Positions 46,502-54,627 of a stretch of 64,000 nucleotides of DNA are shown in pieces. The DNA lies in the NCBI RefSeq assembly GCF_037041345.1, contig NZ_CP146287.1, forward strand, positions 437,501-501,500. The letters are read 5' to 3'. Position 1 is the stretch's first letter, and each line of letters starts with the position of its first letter. The stretch is from Abiotrophia defectiva ATCC 49176. GTDB taxonomy: Bacteria > Bacillota > Bacilli > Lactobacillales > Aerococcaceae. A program made the position numbers and the translations under genes. Under the pieces are notes generated by a model. The model was not told the DNA's origin. It made no database searches and saw only the letters and a program-made list of their open reading frames with translations.

Positions 46502-46532
46502 CTAGTTTTTACTAGGGTAAGCTTCTTATAAT
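46502..46532 (+). promoter_or_regulatory. Promoter with inverted repeat before the glyoxalase-family gene
   Basis: CTAGT-TTTT-ACTAG (46502-46515) lies where the -35 element should be, and TATAAT is at 46527-46532. The repeat may be an operator. Confidence 0.45.
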
Positions 46533-46574
46533 ATAGATGTCTTTATCTCTCTATCCCAACGAAAGGAGTTTATG

Positions 46575-47423
46575 ATGTATCAAGAAACTTTTGATTTAGA
46601 ATCTATCACACTCAATGTGATGAATTTGCCCTATATGGTGGCCTTCTATCAGCAGGCTTTAGGGATGGCTATCTTAGAAGAAAGCCCTGAGCGAGTGGGC
46701 TTGGGCGTCCAAGGCAGTGACCGGCCCTTGCTCTACCTAGAAGCAGTGGCCGCGCCACAGGAAAGCCAAGCCCGTTACGGACTCTACCATGTAGCCTATC
46801 TCCTACCAAGCCGAGAGGACTTAGGGACTTTCTTAGTTCATGCTATCAAGCAGTCCCTGCCACTGATTGGGGCTTCAGACCATGGCTACTCTGAGGCCAT
46901 TTACCTAGAGGATCCGGAAGGCAATGGCATTGAAGTCTATCGCGATAAGCCAATCAGTCAATGGGAGATTGAATCGGACGGGCGCATCCCAGGCGTGACC
47001 CTAGAAATGGACGGTCAAGGCGTCTACGACAGCGCCAAGCCACTTGATGGCCCTTATAAAATGCCCGAAGGCTCTCGTATTGGTCATATTCACCTCAGTG
47101 TCCAAGATAGTAAGCGAGCGGCCGTCTGGTGGAACCAAGTCTTAGGTATGGAGACTAAATTCCAGATGTCTTCAGCGGCTTGGATGTCATCTGGGACCTA
47201 TCACCACCAGTTAGCTGCCAACCAATGGGCAGGTAGCCGTCTAGCGCCACAAGAACCAGACCAAGCAGGACTTAAGCATTTTAGTATTGTCGCTAGCTCG
47301 CCTCAAGAAGAGGCCGCAATCGTCAAGCGCGCCCAAGATTTGGGGGCTAAAGTGCAAGCTCTAGAAGGGGGCTGGCAAGTAACCGATAGCAATGGCATTA
47401 GCCTAGTTTTACGGAGTTTGTAA
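46575..47423 (+). CDS. VOC-superfamily dioxygenase/glyoxalase (CatE-like)
   Basis: A 282-aa protein with two tandem vicinal-oxygen-chelate domains. The N-terminal one (about 8-130) has LESITLNVMNLPYMVAFYQQALGM and DPEGNGIEVY; the C-terminal one has IGHIHLSVQDSKRAAVWWNQVLGM and a GISLVLRS end. It resembles CatE-type extradiol dioxygenases, but the substrate is unknown. Two ATG codons lie side by side; the second is better placed from AAAGGAG. Confidence 0.82.
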   Translation: MYQETFDLESITLNVMNLPYMVAFYQQALGMAILEESPERVGLGVQGSDRPLLYLEAVAAPQESQARYGLYHVAYLLPSREDLGTFLVHAIKQSLPLIGASDHGYSEAIYLEDPEGNGIEVYRDKPISQWEIESDGRIPGVTLEMDGQGVYDSAKPLDGPYKMPEGSRIGHIHLSVQDSKRAAVWWNQVLGMETKFQMSSAAWMSSGTYHHQLAANQWAGSRLAPQEPDQAGLKHFSIVASSPQEEAAIVKRAQDLGAKVQALEGGWQVTDSNGISLVLRSL

Positions 47424-47425
47424 GC

Positions 47426-47466
47426 TTGTCCATACCTTTGCTTTACGCTATAATAGTGTAGCGTAA
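47426..47466 (+). promoter_or_regulatory. Promoter overlapped by a perfect inverted repeat
   Basis: TTGTCC (47426), 17-bp spacer, TATAAT (47449-47454). The perfect repeat TTACGCTA (47443-47450) / TAGCGTAA (47459-47466) covers the -10 and ends against the ribosome-binding site. It is a likely repressor site for the DUF3290-DUF421 genes. Confidence 0.6.
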
Positions 47467-47478
47467 GGAGGTTATGGC

Positions 47479-47928
47479 ATGAAATTCTATTCTTATGACT
47501 ATATGAAGAGTCGAATTAATATAACGGACTGGCTCCAATTGACCATTTTCGTTGGCTTGGCTATCTTAATTGGCTTGGCTATATGGTTTTACTACCATCG
47601 CAACAAGGATTCTAAGTACCGTGAATTAGCTATTATTGGGATTATCTGCTTCTTTATTTTAGCTGGGACTCGTTGGCAAGATGCGCAAGCTAAGCAAGCA
47701 GCCATTAGCCAATATTCAGGGGCTAGTCACTTGATGGAACAGGTGGCTGAAGATTTGGGGACTAAGCCCGAATTGCTCTATCTTAATACGGAAGCAGCGG
47801 CCGACGGAGGCATTATCAAATCCGGTGACCGCTACTATCGGACTATCATCGATAGAGAAGGACACTATATCCTTGAGGAAATGGCAGTTCAGCTGCCTAA
47901 GATCGAATTGGTGGAGGTAAAGCCATGA
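47479..47928 (+). CDS. DUF3290-family membrane protein
   Basis: A 149-aa protein with two membrane segments (about 20-40 and 52-68) and a soluble C-terminal half with GGIIKSGDRYYRTIIDREGHYILEE. The family occurs with DUF421 proteins, as here, overlapping by 4 bp. Function unknown. Confidence 0.82.
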   Translation: MKFYSYDYMKSRINITDWLQLTIFVGLAILIGLAIWFYYHRNKDSKYRELAIIGIICFFILAGTRWQDAQAKQAAISQYSGASHLMEQVAEDLGTKPELLYLNTEAAADGGIIKSGDRYYRTIIDREGHYILEEMAVQLPKIELVEVKP

Positions 47929-48557
47929 CATTAAATTTTTTAGATATCGCCATTAAGCTAGCCTTAGGCGTGTTGGCCTTGGTTGTAGTCATTAATTTGA
48001 CAGGTAAGGGCAATTTGGCGCCGGCTTCGGCCAGTGACCAGGTCCAAAACTATGTCCTAGGGGGCATTATTGGTGGGGTTATTTATAACCCTGGTATTTC
48101 TATCCTGCAATTTTTAATTATTCTCATGATTTGGTTAGTGCTAGTTCTGAGCTTTAAATGGCTGAAAACCCACAACCAACTTCTTAAGAAGACCATTGAT
48201 GGGGAACCAACGGACTTGATTAGCCGTGGCGTCATCGATGTGGAAGCGACACGAGCAGCAGGTCTAACAGCTCAAGATTTGGCCTTCAAATTGCGTAGTC
48301 AGAATATCTACTCCATTAAGAAGGTTAAACGGGCAGTGATTGAACAAAATGGCAGCCTCAATATTGTGGTTTACGGTGAGGAGAATCCTAAGTATCCTCT
48401 GATTACAGACGGACATATTCAATATAAAACCTTGGATTCAATTGATAAGACGGAAGAATGGCTCATGCAAGCTATTGCAGAAGCAGGTCAGGAAGATGTG
48501 GCCAAAATTTTCTTGGCAGAATATATTGATGGTAACATCACCATCGTGGAATACTAG
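47925..48557 (+). CDS. DUF421/YetF-family membrane protein
   Basis: A 210-aa protein with three membrane segments in the first 80 residues and a YetF-like soluble part (about 95-205), with LISRGVIDVEATRAAGLTAQDLAFKLRSQNIYSI. Function is unknown in the family. Overlaps its partner by 4 bp. Confidence 0.85.
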   Translation: MTLNFLDIAIKLALGVLALVVVINLTGKGNLAPASASDQVQNYVLGGIIGGVIYNPGISILQFLIILMIWLVLVLSFKWLKTHNQLLKKTIDGEPTDLISRGVIDVEATRAAGLTAQDLAFKLRSQNIYSIKKVKRAVIEQNGSLNIVVYGEENPKYPLITDGHIQYKTLDSIDKTEEWLMQAIAEAGQEDVAKIFLAEYIDGNITIVEY

Positions 48558-48559
48558 TC

Positions 48560-49276
48560 GTGCGTCTGGATCAAGTCATGAATCAGGCTGGCCTGGGTTC
48601 CCGTAATCAAGTCAAGCGACTGCTCAAGAGTTGCCAGGTGCAAGTCGATGGCCAGGTGGAGCGTAGGCCCAATCGTAATGTGGATCCTGGCTTGCAAGAA
48701 ATCAAAGTCCAGGGAAGAATCTTGACCCAGCCGGCTGAGACCTATTGGCTATTACATAAGCCTCAGGGAGTCTTAACGGCAGTCACGGATGACCGCTTCA
48801 CTACGGTCATTGACTGCCTGGCTCCTCAAGACCAGGCGCCAGGTCTTTATCCGGTAGGCCGTTTAGACCGTTCTACCACCGGCCTGGTCTTTCTGACCAC
48901 CAACGGCCCTTTGGGTTATCGCATGTTGCATCCCCAATACCATGTGGAGAAGGAATACCAGGTAGTGGTCAATGGTCCGCTGACCCAGGACCATGTGGCT
49001 AGTTTTGCCCGAGGCATTCTGATTGATCAGGATCGTCCCTGTGCGCCAGCCCACTTGGTAATTGAGGCCTCTGGTCCGCAAGAAAGTCGGGCCCGCCTAA
49101 CTATTCGGGAGGGCAAGTTCCACCAAGTCAAGAAGATGTTCCTGTCGGTAGGCGTCAAGGTGACGCAGCTTCACCGTCTGCGCATGGGCCACCTGGTTTT
49201 AGACCAGGACCTAGCCCCTGGTGCCTATCGGCCACTTAAGCAAGAAGAACTGGCACAATTGAAGCACTATCTTTAA
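48560..49276 (+). CDS. 16S rRNA pseudouridine synthase, RsuA family
   Basis: A 238-aa enzyme. The S4 domain (about 1-55) has MRLDQVMNQAGLGSRNQVKRLLK and the catalytic Asp is in PVGRLDRSTTGLVFLT. It starts with GTG 2 bp after the DUF421 stop, with only a weak ribosome-binding site, so translation is probably coupled. RsuA modifies U516 of 16S rRNA; the exact site here is inferred. Confidence 0.9.
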   Translation: MRLDQVMNQAGLGSRNQVKRLLKSCQVQVDGQVERRPNRNVDPGLQEIKVQGRILTQPAETYWLLHKPQGVLTAVTDDRFTTVIDCLAPQDQAPGLYPVGRLDRSTTGLVFLTTNGPLGYRMLHPQYHVEKEYQVVVNGPLTQDHVASFARGILIDQDRPCAPAHLVIEASGPQESRARLTIREGKFHQVKKMFLSVGVKVTQLHRLRMGHLVLDQDLAPGAYRPLKQEELAQLKHYL

Positions 49277-49316
49277 GGATAGTAATGGGAAATATTTAGC
49301 AAAAAGTCAATAATCA

Positions 49317-49345
49317 TTGAGAAAATAGGCTTTTAGCCGTATAAT
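49317..49345 (+). promoter_or_regulatory. Promoter of the electron-transfer cluster
   Basis: TTGAGA, 17-bp spacer, TATAAT, 35 bp before the NDH-2 start. Confidence 0.7.
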
Positions 49346-49380
49346 GTATAGTATCAAAAACAGAGTGAGGAGTGTTGAGA

Positions 49381-51381
49381 GTGAAAGAAATCGTCATTGT
49401 CGGTGCCGGTTATGCCGGTATCTCGGCCGCCCGTAAGTTGGGTAAGACCTTCAAGAATGACGCGGATGTTAAGATTACTTTGGTAGATAAGCATGCCTAT
49501 CATACCTACATGACTGAATTGCATGAGGTAGCAGGGGGGCGTGTGGAAGCTAACGCGGTGAAGTATGACTTGCAACGTATCTTCAACAAATACAAGAAAG
49601 TACAACTAGTGACGGACACGGTTGTCGGAATCGATGAAGCCACCAAGACTGTCCAAGGTGAAAGCTACAGCTATCATTATGATTATTTGATTTTAGCCAT
49701 GGGTGGCGAAGCTAACGATTTTGGCGTCGCAGGTGTTAAGGAAAATGGCTTTACCCTCTGGTCACTGGCGGCAGCAGAGCGCATTCGAGCTCATATCAAG
49801 GAATGCTGTGCCAAAGCAGAGCACGAACCTAACCAAGCTAAACGTCGCGCCTTACTCAGCTTCATTGTCTGCGGTGCAGGCTTTACTGGGGTTGAAATGG
49901 TTGGCGAGTTGATCGAATGGGTACCTCGCCTAGCTAAGGATTACCACTTAGATGAAGAAGAATTCTCTGTTCACTTGGTAGAAGCTGCGCCAAAAATCTT
50001 GGCTATGGTGACTGACAAGGAACAAGATAAGGCTATGCGTTACATGACCAAAGTCGGTATCAAAGTCTCAACTGGTGACGGGATTCAAGCCGTTAACAAG
50101 CATAACGTAGAGTTGGCCTCAGGCAAGACCATCGACAGCTACACTACGATTTGGACTGCCGGGGTGCAAGGTAATACCGAAGCCAAGGTCTTTGGTTTAG
50201 AGACTGGTCGGGCTAACCGTCTGGTGGCTGACCAATACATGGAAGCTAAGGACCACCCAGGTATCTATGTGGTAGGGGACTTGGTTTACTATGAAGATCC
50301 AAATGAAGGCGGTCGTCCAACGCCTCAAATCGTTCAGGCTGCTGAACAAACTGGGGAAACTGCGGCCCACAATATTATTGCCGATATCAAAGGAACGGAA
50401 AAACATGCCTACAAGGGTAAATATGATGGCTTTATGGTCTCTATTGGCTCCCGTTACGGGGTGGCCTTCCTCATGGGTAAATGGCATTTGACTGGCTTCT
50501 TCGCTATGTTGATGAAGCACTTAGTCAATGTGCTCTACTTCTTCACCATTCGTTCCTTCTACTACATGTGGACCTATGTCCGTCATGAGTTCTTCAAGAT
50601 TAAGGACAAACGTAACATTTTCCGCGGGCATTTAGCTGCTCACGGTAACATCCTCTGGTCCGTACCACTGCGTTTCTTCTACGGGTCTGTCTGGCTCTTA
50701 GAAGGGCTTAAGAAGGCCTTCGGCCTCTGGGGGACTACTAACTGGTTTGGGGACAAGGTTGTCTTCCCATTTGCCTGGTTACAAGAAACTGCAAATGCTG
50801 CAGCATCAGCCGTGACTTCTGGCGCCTCTGAGGCAGCTAGCTCTATGTCATCTGTTGTGACTTCTGGCGCCTCTGAAGCTGTGAGCTCCGTATCTTCAGC
50901 TGTTACTAGTGGTACTTCTGAAGCGATGAGCTCTGCAGCTAGCGCTGCCGGCGGGGCAGTGGCTCAAGCCAGCCATGCTGTCTTTGGCCTCAGCTACGCT
51001 TATGGGGAAAGTCCAAAACCTGTCTTGGACGGTATGCCAGATTGGTTCGCGGCTATTATGCGCTTCTTCGTGCCTAACCGCGATATGGCCCTCTTTATGC
51101 AAAAATTCATGACCGTTATGGAAATCTTAATTGGTTTAGCCTTGATTGCGGGGCTCTTCGTCTGGTTAATCAATGCCGGGACGGTGGTCTTGGTTACTAT
51201 GTTCTGCCTCTCAGGTATGTTCTACTGGGTTAACATCTGGTTTATTCCAGTTGCCATCGCCCTTATGAATGGCTCTGGTCGGGCCTTTGGTCTGGACTAC
51301 TGGGTAATGCCTTGGTTAGGTAAGAAGCTGGATCGATGGCTCTATGGTCGAACCAGTCACCACTATGGGCCACCAGCCTAA
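49381..51381 (+). CDS. ndh2: Type II NADH dehydrogenase with C-terminal membrane domain (Ndh2)
   Basis: A 666-aa flavoenzyme. FAD binding is at IVGAGYAGISAARKLG, NADH binding at VCGAGFTGVEMVGEL, and the closing motif is YVVGDLVYYED. Ordinary NDH-2 is about 400 aa; the extra 260 residues hold a hydrophobic region (about 375-440), a Ser/Ala linker of three 15-residue repeats (about 476-520) and further TM segments near 575-625. Long membrane-bound NDH-2 of this type is the entry enzyme of flavin-based extracellular electron transfer in Listeria. The start is GTG after GAGGAG; TTG six bases upstream is too close. Confidence 0.92.
   Translation: MKEIVIVGAGYAGISAARKLGKTFKNDADVKITLVDKHAYHTYMTELHEVAGGRVEANAVKYDLQRIFNKYKKVQLVTDTVVGIDEATKTVQGESYSYHYDYLILAMGGEANDFGVAGVKENGFTLWSLAAAERIRAHIKECCAKAEHEPNQAKRRALLSFIVCGAGFTGVEMVGELIEWVPRLAKDYHLDEEEFSVHLVEAAPKILAMVTDKEQDKAMRYMTKVGIKVSTGDGIQAVNKHNVELASGKTIDSYTTIWTAGVQGNTEAKVFGLETGRANRLVADQYMEAKDHPGIYVVGDLVYYEDPNEGGRPTPQIVQAAEQTGETAAHNIIADIKGTEKHAYKGKYDGFMVSIGSRYGVAFLMGKWHLTGFFAMLMKHLVNVLYFFTIRSFYYMWTYVRHEFFKIKDKRNIFRGHLAAHGNILWSVPLRFFYGSVWLLEGLKKAFGLWGTTNWFGDKVVFPFAWLQETANAAASAVTSGASEAASSMSSVVTSGASEAVSSVSSAVTSGTSEAMSSAASAAGGAVAQASHAVFGLSYAYGESPKPVLDGMPDWFAAIMRFFVPNRDMALFMQKFMTVMEILIGLALIAGLFVWLINAGTVVLVTMFCLSGMFYWVNIWFIPVAIALMNGSGRAFGLDYWVMPWLGKKLDRWLYGRTSHHYGPPA
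50806..50940 (+). repeat. Three 45-bp coding repeats in ndh2
   Basis: The repeats encode units close to SAVTSGASEAxSSxS, separating the FAD/NAD part from the last membrane segments. Confidence 0.8.
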
Positions 51382-51396
51382 ATAATAAAGTAATAA

Positions 51397-51424
51397 GGAG
51401 GCCCCCGCGTGGGGCCTTGCTTTG
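51397..51424 (+). terminator. Weak hairpin after ndh2
   Basis: AAGGAGGCCCC / GGGGCCTT with loop about CGCGT, then GCTTT. A partial terminator is likely, letting some transcription continue into dmkB. Confidence 0.45.
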
Positions 51425-51469
51425 TAAGAGGAGCTAGTATCTGCTTACTAACTAGAAAGGAGGCCACCC

Positions 51470-52447
51470 ATGGTTCATCCGATATGGGAGTCTTTACCAC
51501 TTATTCAAGAGGAACTCGTGGCGGTCAAAGCTCTGATGAAGTCAGAGCTCCAGCTTAAAATCCCGGATGTCCGGGAGAAAATTTTGGCCTATATGGATGC
51601 CCCAGGCAAGTACCTACGGGCCGGTCTCTGTTTGGCTATGGCCCAGCTGAGCCCAGAGGGCATCACCCAGTCCAAACGCTATATTGCGGCAGCCATTGAG
51701 GTCCTGCATTTGGCCACGCTCATTCATGACGATGTCATTGATGAGGCGGATACTCGCCGGGGCATTGAAGCCCTTCATATCCAAAAGTCTAACCGCTTGG
51801 CCATCTATGCGGGCGACTATCTGATGACCTATGCGGCTCGCTTGATTCAAAAGAGCCAACAGGAATTTGACCGTAATCCTCTGGATGCCTGGGTGATGGA
51901 GGGGATTCTGATTGGGGAGCTGAACCAACTTGCCAACCAATACCGTCAGGGTATGACCATGTATGATTACCTACGACAGATTCGAGGCAAGACGGCTCTC
52001 TTATTTGCAGCCGCGACTTTCTTCGGCTACTATAGCCTGAGCCAGTCAGCCCTGCAGAATCGCCAGGCCTTCTATCTGGGCCAAGCCATTGGCATGGCCT
52101 TTCAGCTCAGAGATGACCTAATTGACTACCAAGTGGATGTCGAGCTTAGTGGCAAACCCCGTATGCAGGATGTCCAAAATGGTATCTATACAGCGCCCCT
52201 AATTTTAGGCTTGCAGGCGGATCCGAGTCTACGTCAAGAACTTAAGGAGCGGGGCCAACCTTGGAGCCAGCAAGAGCTAGACCGGCTCTATCAAGCCCTA
52301 GTCGACTTAGGGACTTTGACAGAGACGGAGCGCCTGGTAGACAACTATCTAACCAAGGCTGAGAAGCGCCTGAGAGGACTAGGGGGCAAGCAAGAAAGCC
52401 AAACACTGGTCAACTTACTCAATCAAGTTATGAAAGGACACTTTTAA
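51470..52447 (+). CDS. dmkB: Polyprenyl diphosphate synthase (DmkB-like)
   Basis: A 325-aa trans-prenyl synthase with the first Asp-rich motif LIHDDVIDEADTRRG and the second LRDDLIDYQVD. It makes the isoprenoid tail for demethylmenaquinone. It has a strong ribosome-binding site AAAGGAGG and lies between ndh2 and the FMN-binding gene, as in flavin-based electron-transfer loci. A heptaprenyl product is likely but cannot be told from sequence. Confidence 0.9.
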   Translation: MVHPIWESLPLIQEELVAVKALMKSELQLKIPDVREKILAYMDAPGKYLRAGLCLAMAQLSPEGITQSKRYIAAAIEVLHLATLIHDDVIDEADTRRGIEALHIQKSNRLAIYAGDYLMTYAARLIQKSQQEFDRNPLDAWVMEGILIGELNQLANQYRQGMTMYDYLRQIRGKTALLFAAATFFGYYSLSQSALQNRQAFYLGQAIGMAFQLRDDLIDYQVDVELSGKPRMQDVQNGIYTAPLILGLQADPSLRQELKERGQPWSQQELDRLYQALVDLGTLTETERLVDNYLTKAEKRLRGLGGKQESQTLVNLLNQVMKGHF

Positions 52448-52526
52448 GAGGGGCTTGTCATGGACATGAGGCCCAAATTGCGTTAAACTATAAGATGTAA
52501 ACATATACAGTAAAGGGGTAATTAGA

Positions 52527-53372
52527 ATGAAAAAATCATTGTTAAAATCTACTATGCTTTTAGCAGCCGTTTTATCTTTGGGGACTAGCTTATCTAGCGT
52601 AGTGTTAGCGGAAGATGCTAAACCAGCTGCAACCACTACTTTTGAAGTCAAAGATTTGAAAGACGGCGAATATACCGCTGTGTCTGACGCTGACGAACGT
52701 GGCTGGAAACTCCACCACACCATCGTGGTCAAAGACGGCAAAGTTGCTTCTTCTAACTACGACTATGTCAACGACAAGGGCGAGAAGAAGTCTGAAAACG
52801 CTGAATACAACGACAAAATGAAAGAAAAAACTAAAGTTTCTGCAGCTGAAGCCATGAAGAAATTAGACGAAAGCCTGGTAAAAGACGGCAAGGCTGATGT
52901 AGTGACTGGCGCAAGCCACACTAGCGAAGTGTTCTTCTTCTCTACTAAGGTACTCTTGAAACAAGCCAAAGAAGGTAAGACTGGCGAAGTCAACATCTCT
53001 AAATTACCACTTCAAGATGGCGAATACACTTTGGAAGCACCAGCTGACCAACGTGGTTGGTCTACCAAGTTCGTCCTCACTGTCAAAGACGGTAAAGTAG
53101 AAAAAGCAGACTACGATATGTACAAAGACGGCAAACGTAAGTCTGAAGACGCTGACTACAACAAGATGATGGCTGATAAGACTAAAGTTTCTTACGCAGA
53201 TGCAGTCAAGCAATTGAACGAAGCCTTAGTTAAGTCTAGCAATGCCAATGTAGATGTTGTGACTGGGGCAACCAACACAACTAACGCCTTCAAGACCTAT
53301 GCTAAACAATTGTTAGAAGCAGCCGCTTTAGGTGAAAAAGAAGTCATCAAAGCAGCCGTTGTTGGCGAATAA
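52527..53372 (+). CDS. Secreted FMN-binding protein with two flavinylation motifs (PplA-like)
   Basis: A 281-aa protein. The signal peptide (about 1-28) ends VLA before EDAK. Two FMN-binding domains follow (about 38-145 and 155-270), each with DGEYT at the front and DERGW or DQRGW. Flavinylation motifs are DVVTGAS (Ser130) and DVVTGAT (Thr249). PplA of Listeria has the same two-domain form but is a lipoprotein; here there is no cysteine at all in the signal region. The first motif has Ser where ApbE usually modifies Thr. It is the likely terminal electron carrier outside the membrane. Confidence 0.9.
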   Translation: MKKSLLKSTMLLAAVLSLGTSLSSVVLAEDAKPAATTTFEVKDLKDGEYTAVSDADERGWKLHHTIVVKDGKVASSNYDYVNDKGEKKSENAEYNDKMKEKTKVSAAEAMKKLDESLVKDGKADVVTGASHTSEVFFFSTKVLLKQAKEGKTGEVNISKLPLQDGEYTLEAPADQRGWSTKFVLTVKDGKVEKADYDMYKDGKRKSEDADYNKMMADKTKVSYADAVKQLNEALVKSSNANVDVVTGATNTTNAFKTYAKQLLEAAALGEKEVIKAAVVGE

Positions 53373-53383
53373 TAAGAAGTGAA

Positions 53384-53417
53384 GGGAGGCTGGGATTGTT
53401 CCCGGCCTCTATTTTTA
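53384..53417 (+). terminator. Terminator after the FMN-binding gene
   Basis: Stem GGAGGCTGGG / CCCGGCCTC with loop ATTGTT and T-rich tail. Confidence 0.75.
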
Positions 53418-53502
53418 TGGCTCCAAGCAGAGCCTGCCTGATTTATCAGGTAAGATTAGCTAGGTGGCAGGCCAGATAGGGTGCCACCAAAAAGGAGTAA
53501 GT

Positions 53503-54627
53503 ATGAAGAAAACAACGATAATGCAAGGCTTGGCTTTGGGCTTCTTAATCTTAGGCTCCTTGAGTCCCGTTTGGGTCAGTGCTGAGGAGACCAGCAGTAG
53601 CGCTAGCCAGTCTGCTAGCAGTGCTAGTGCTGAAGCAAGTTCGGAGCCCTTACCAGTGGTGACCACGCCCCTCATGCGGGCTGAAACCAAGCTCCATACG
53701 GCCGTTACCCTGCAAATTTTCCATGAGGGCTCAGAGGCCGAAGCGGCCATGACCGAAGCCTACGACTACATGGACCGCATGGAGCAACTGCTATCCACCA
53801 ATTTGGAAGGGTCAGATGTCTACCGCATTAACCAGGCGGCAGGCCATGAGGCGGTCAAGGTTGATCCAGCCACCCTGACCATTATTAAGCAGGGCCTAGA
53901 AACGGCGGAAGTATCAGGCGGGCGCTTCGATATTTCCATTGGGGCCGTATCCAATCTCTGGAAGATTGGCGATGTGGATGCGCGCAAGCCTAGCGATCAA
54001 GAAATTCAGGCAGCCCTGCCTAAGATTGACTACCACAAAATCACCCTAGATGAAGCAGCCCAAACGGTACGCCTAGAAGAAGAGGGCATGGCCCTAGAAT
54101 TGGGTGGGATTTCCAAGGGCTATATTGCCGACGGCATCCGCAATATCTTCGCTAAACATGGGGTCAATACGGCCATTATCAACCTAGGTGGTAATGTCAT
54201 TGTCATGGGCACCTCGCCATCCAGTCCTGAGGGGTGGAATGTTGGGGTCCAAGATCCTGATGAGGTGCGGGGTCAAGTCGTGGGAACCAAACGGGTCATC
54301 GACGGGACAGTCGTGACTTCTGGAATCTATGAACGTTATGTGGAAGTGGACGGGGTCCGCTATCACCACATCCTGGATCCTAAGACGGGCTACCCGGTGG
54401 ATAATGACCTGTCAGGGGCGACTATTTTTACCAAAGTATCGCTCAAGGCCGATGCCCTGTCGACCACACTCTTCCTCTTGGGGACCAAGGATGGCTTGGC
54501 CTTTATTGAGAGCCTAGATGGGGTTGAAGCGGTGCTGATTGATAAAGATCACGGGGTCCACGTGACTTCTGGCCTCAAGGATAGCTTCCAACTAACGAAT
54601 GAGGGGTATCATCTTGTTGAAGATTAA
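53503..54627 (+). CDS. apbE: FAD:protein FMN transferase (ApbE/FmnB-like), non-lipidated
   Basis: A 374-aa enzyme that would attach FMN to the secreted FMN-binding protein. The start is the ATG after AAAGGAG. It has a type I signal peptide (about 1-27, ending VSA before EE) and a Ser-rich linker. ApbE motifs are GGRFDISIGAVSNLWKIG, GGISKGYIADGIRNIF, NLGGNVIVMG and the metal Asp in VKADALSTTLFLLG. FmnB in Listeria carries a lipobox; this one does not. Confidence 0.92.
   Translation: MKKTTIMQGLALGFLILGSLSPVWVSAEETSSSASQSASSASAEASSEPLPVVTTPLMRAETKLHTAVTLQIFHEGSEAEAAMTEAYDYMDRMEQLLSTNLEGSDVYRINQAAGHEAVKVDPATLTIIKQGLETAEVSGGRFDISIGAVSNLWKIGDVDARKPSDQEIQAALPKIDYHKITLDEAAQTVRLEEEGMALELGGISKGYIADGIRNIFAKHGVNTAIINLGGNVIVMGTSPSSPEGWNVGVQDPDEVRGQVVGTKRVIDGTVVTSGIYERYVEVDGVRYHHILDPKTGYPVDNDLSGATIFTKVSLKADALSTTLFLLGTKDGLAFIESLDGVEAVLIDKDHGVHVTSGLKDSFQLTNEGYHLVED

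Noticed and set aside
47479-48557. DUF3290/DUF421 proteins as replacements for EetA/EetB
   Set aside because: They lack FMN-binding motifs, have their own promoter and are separated from ndh2 by an rRNA-modification gene.
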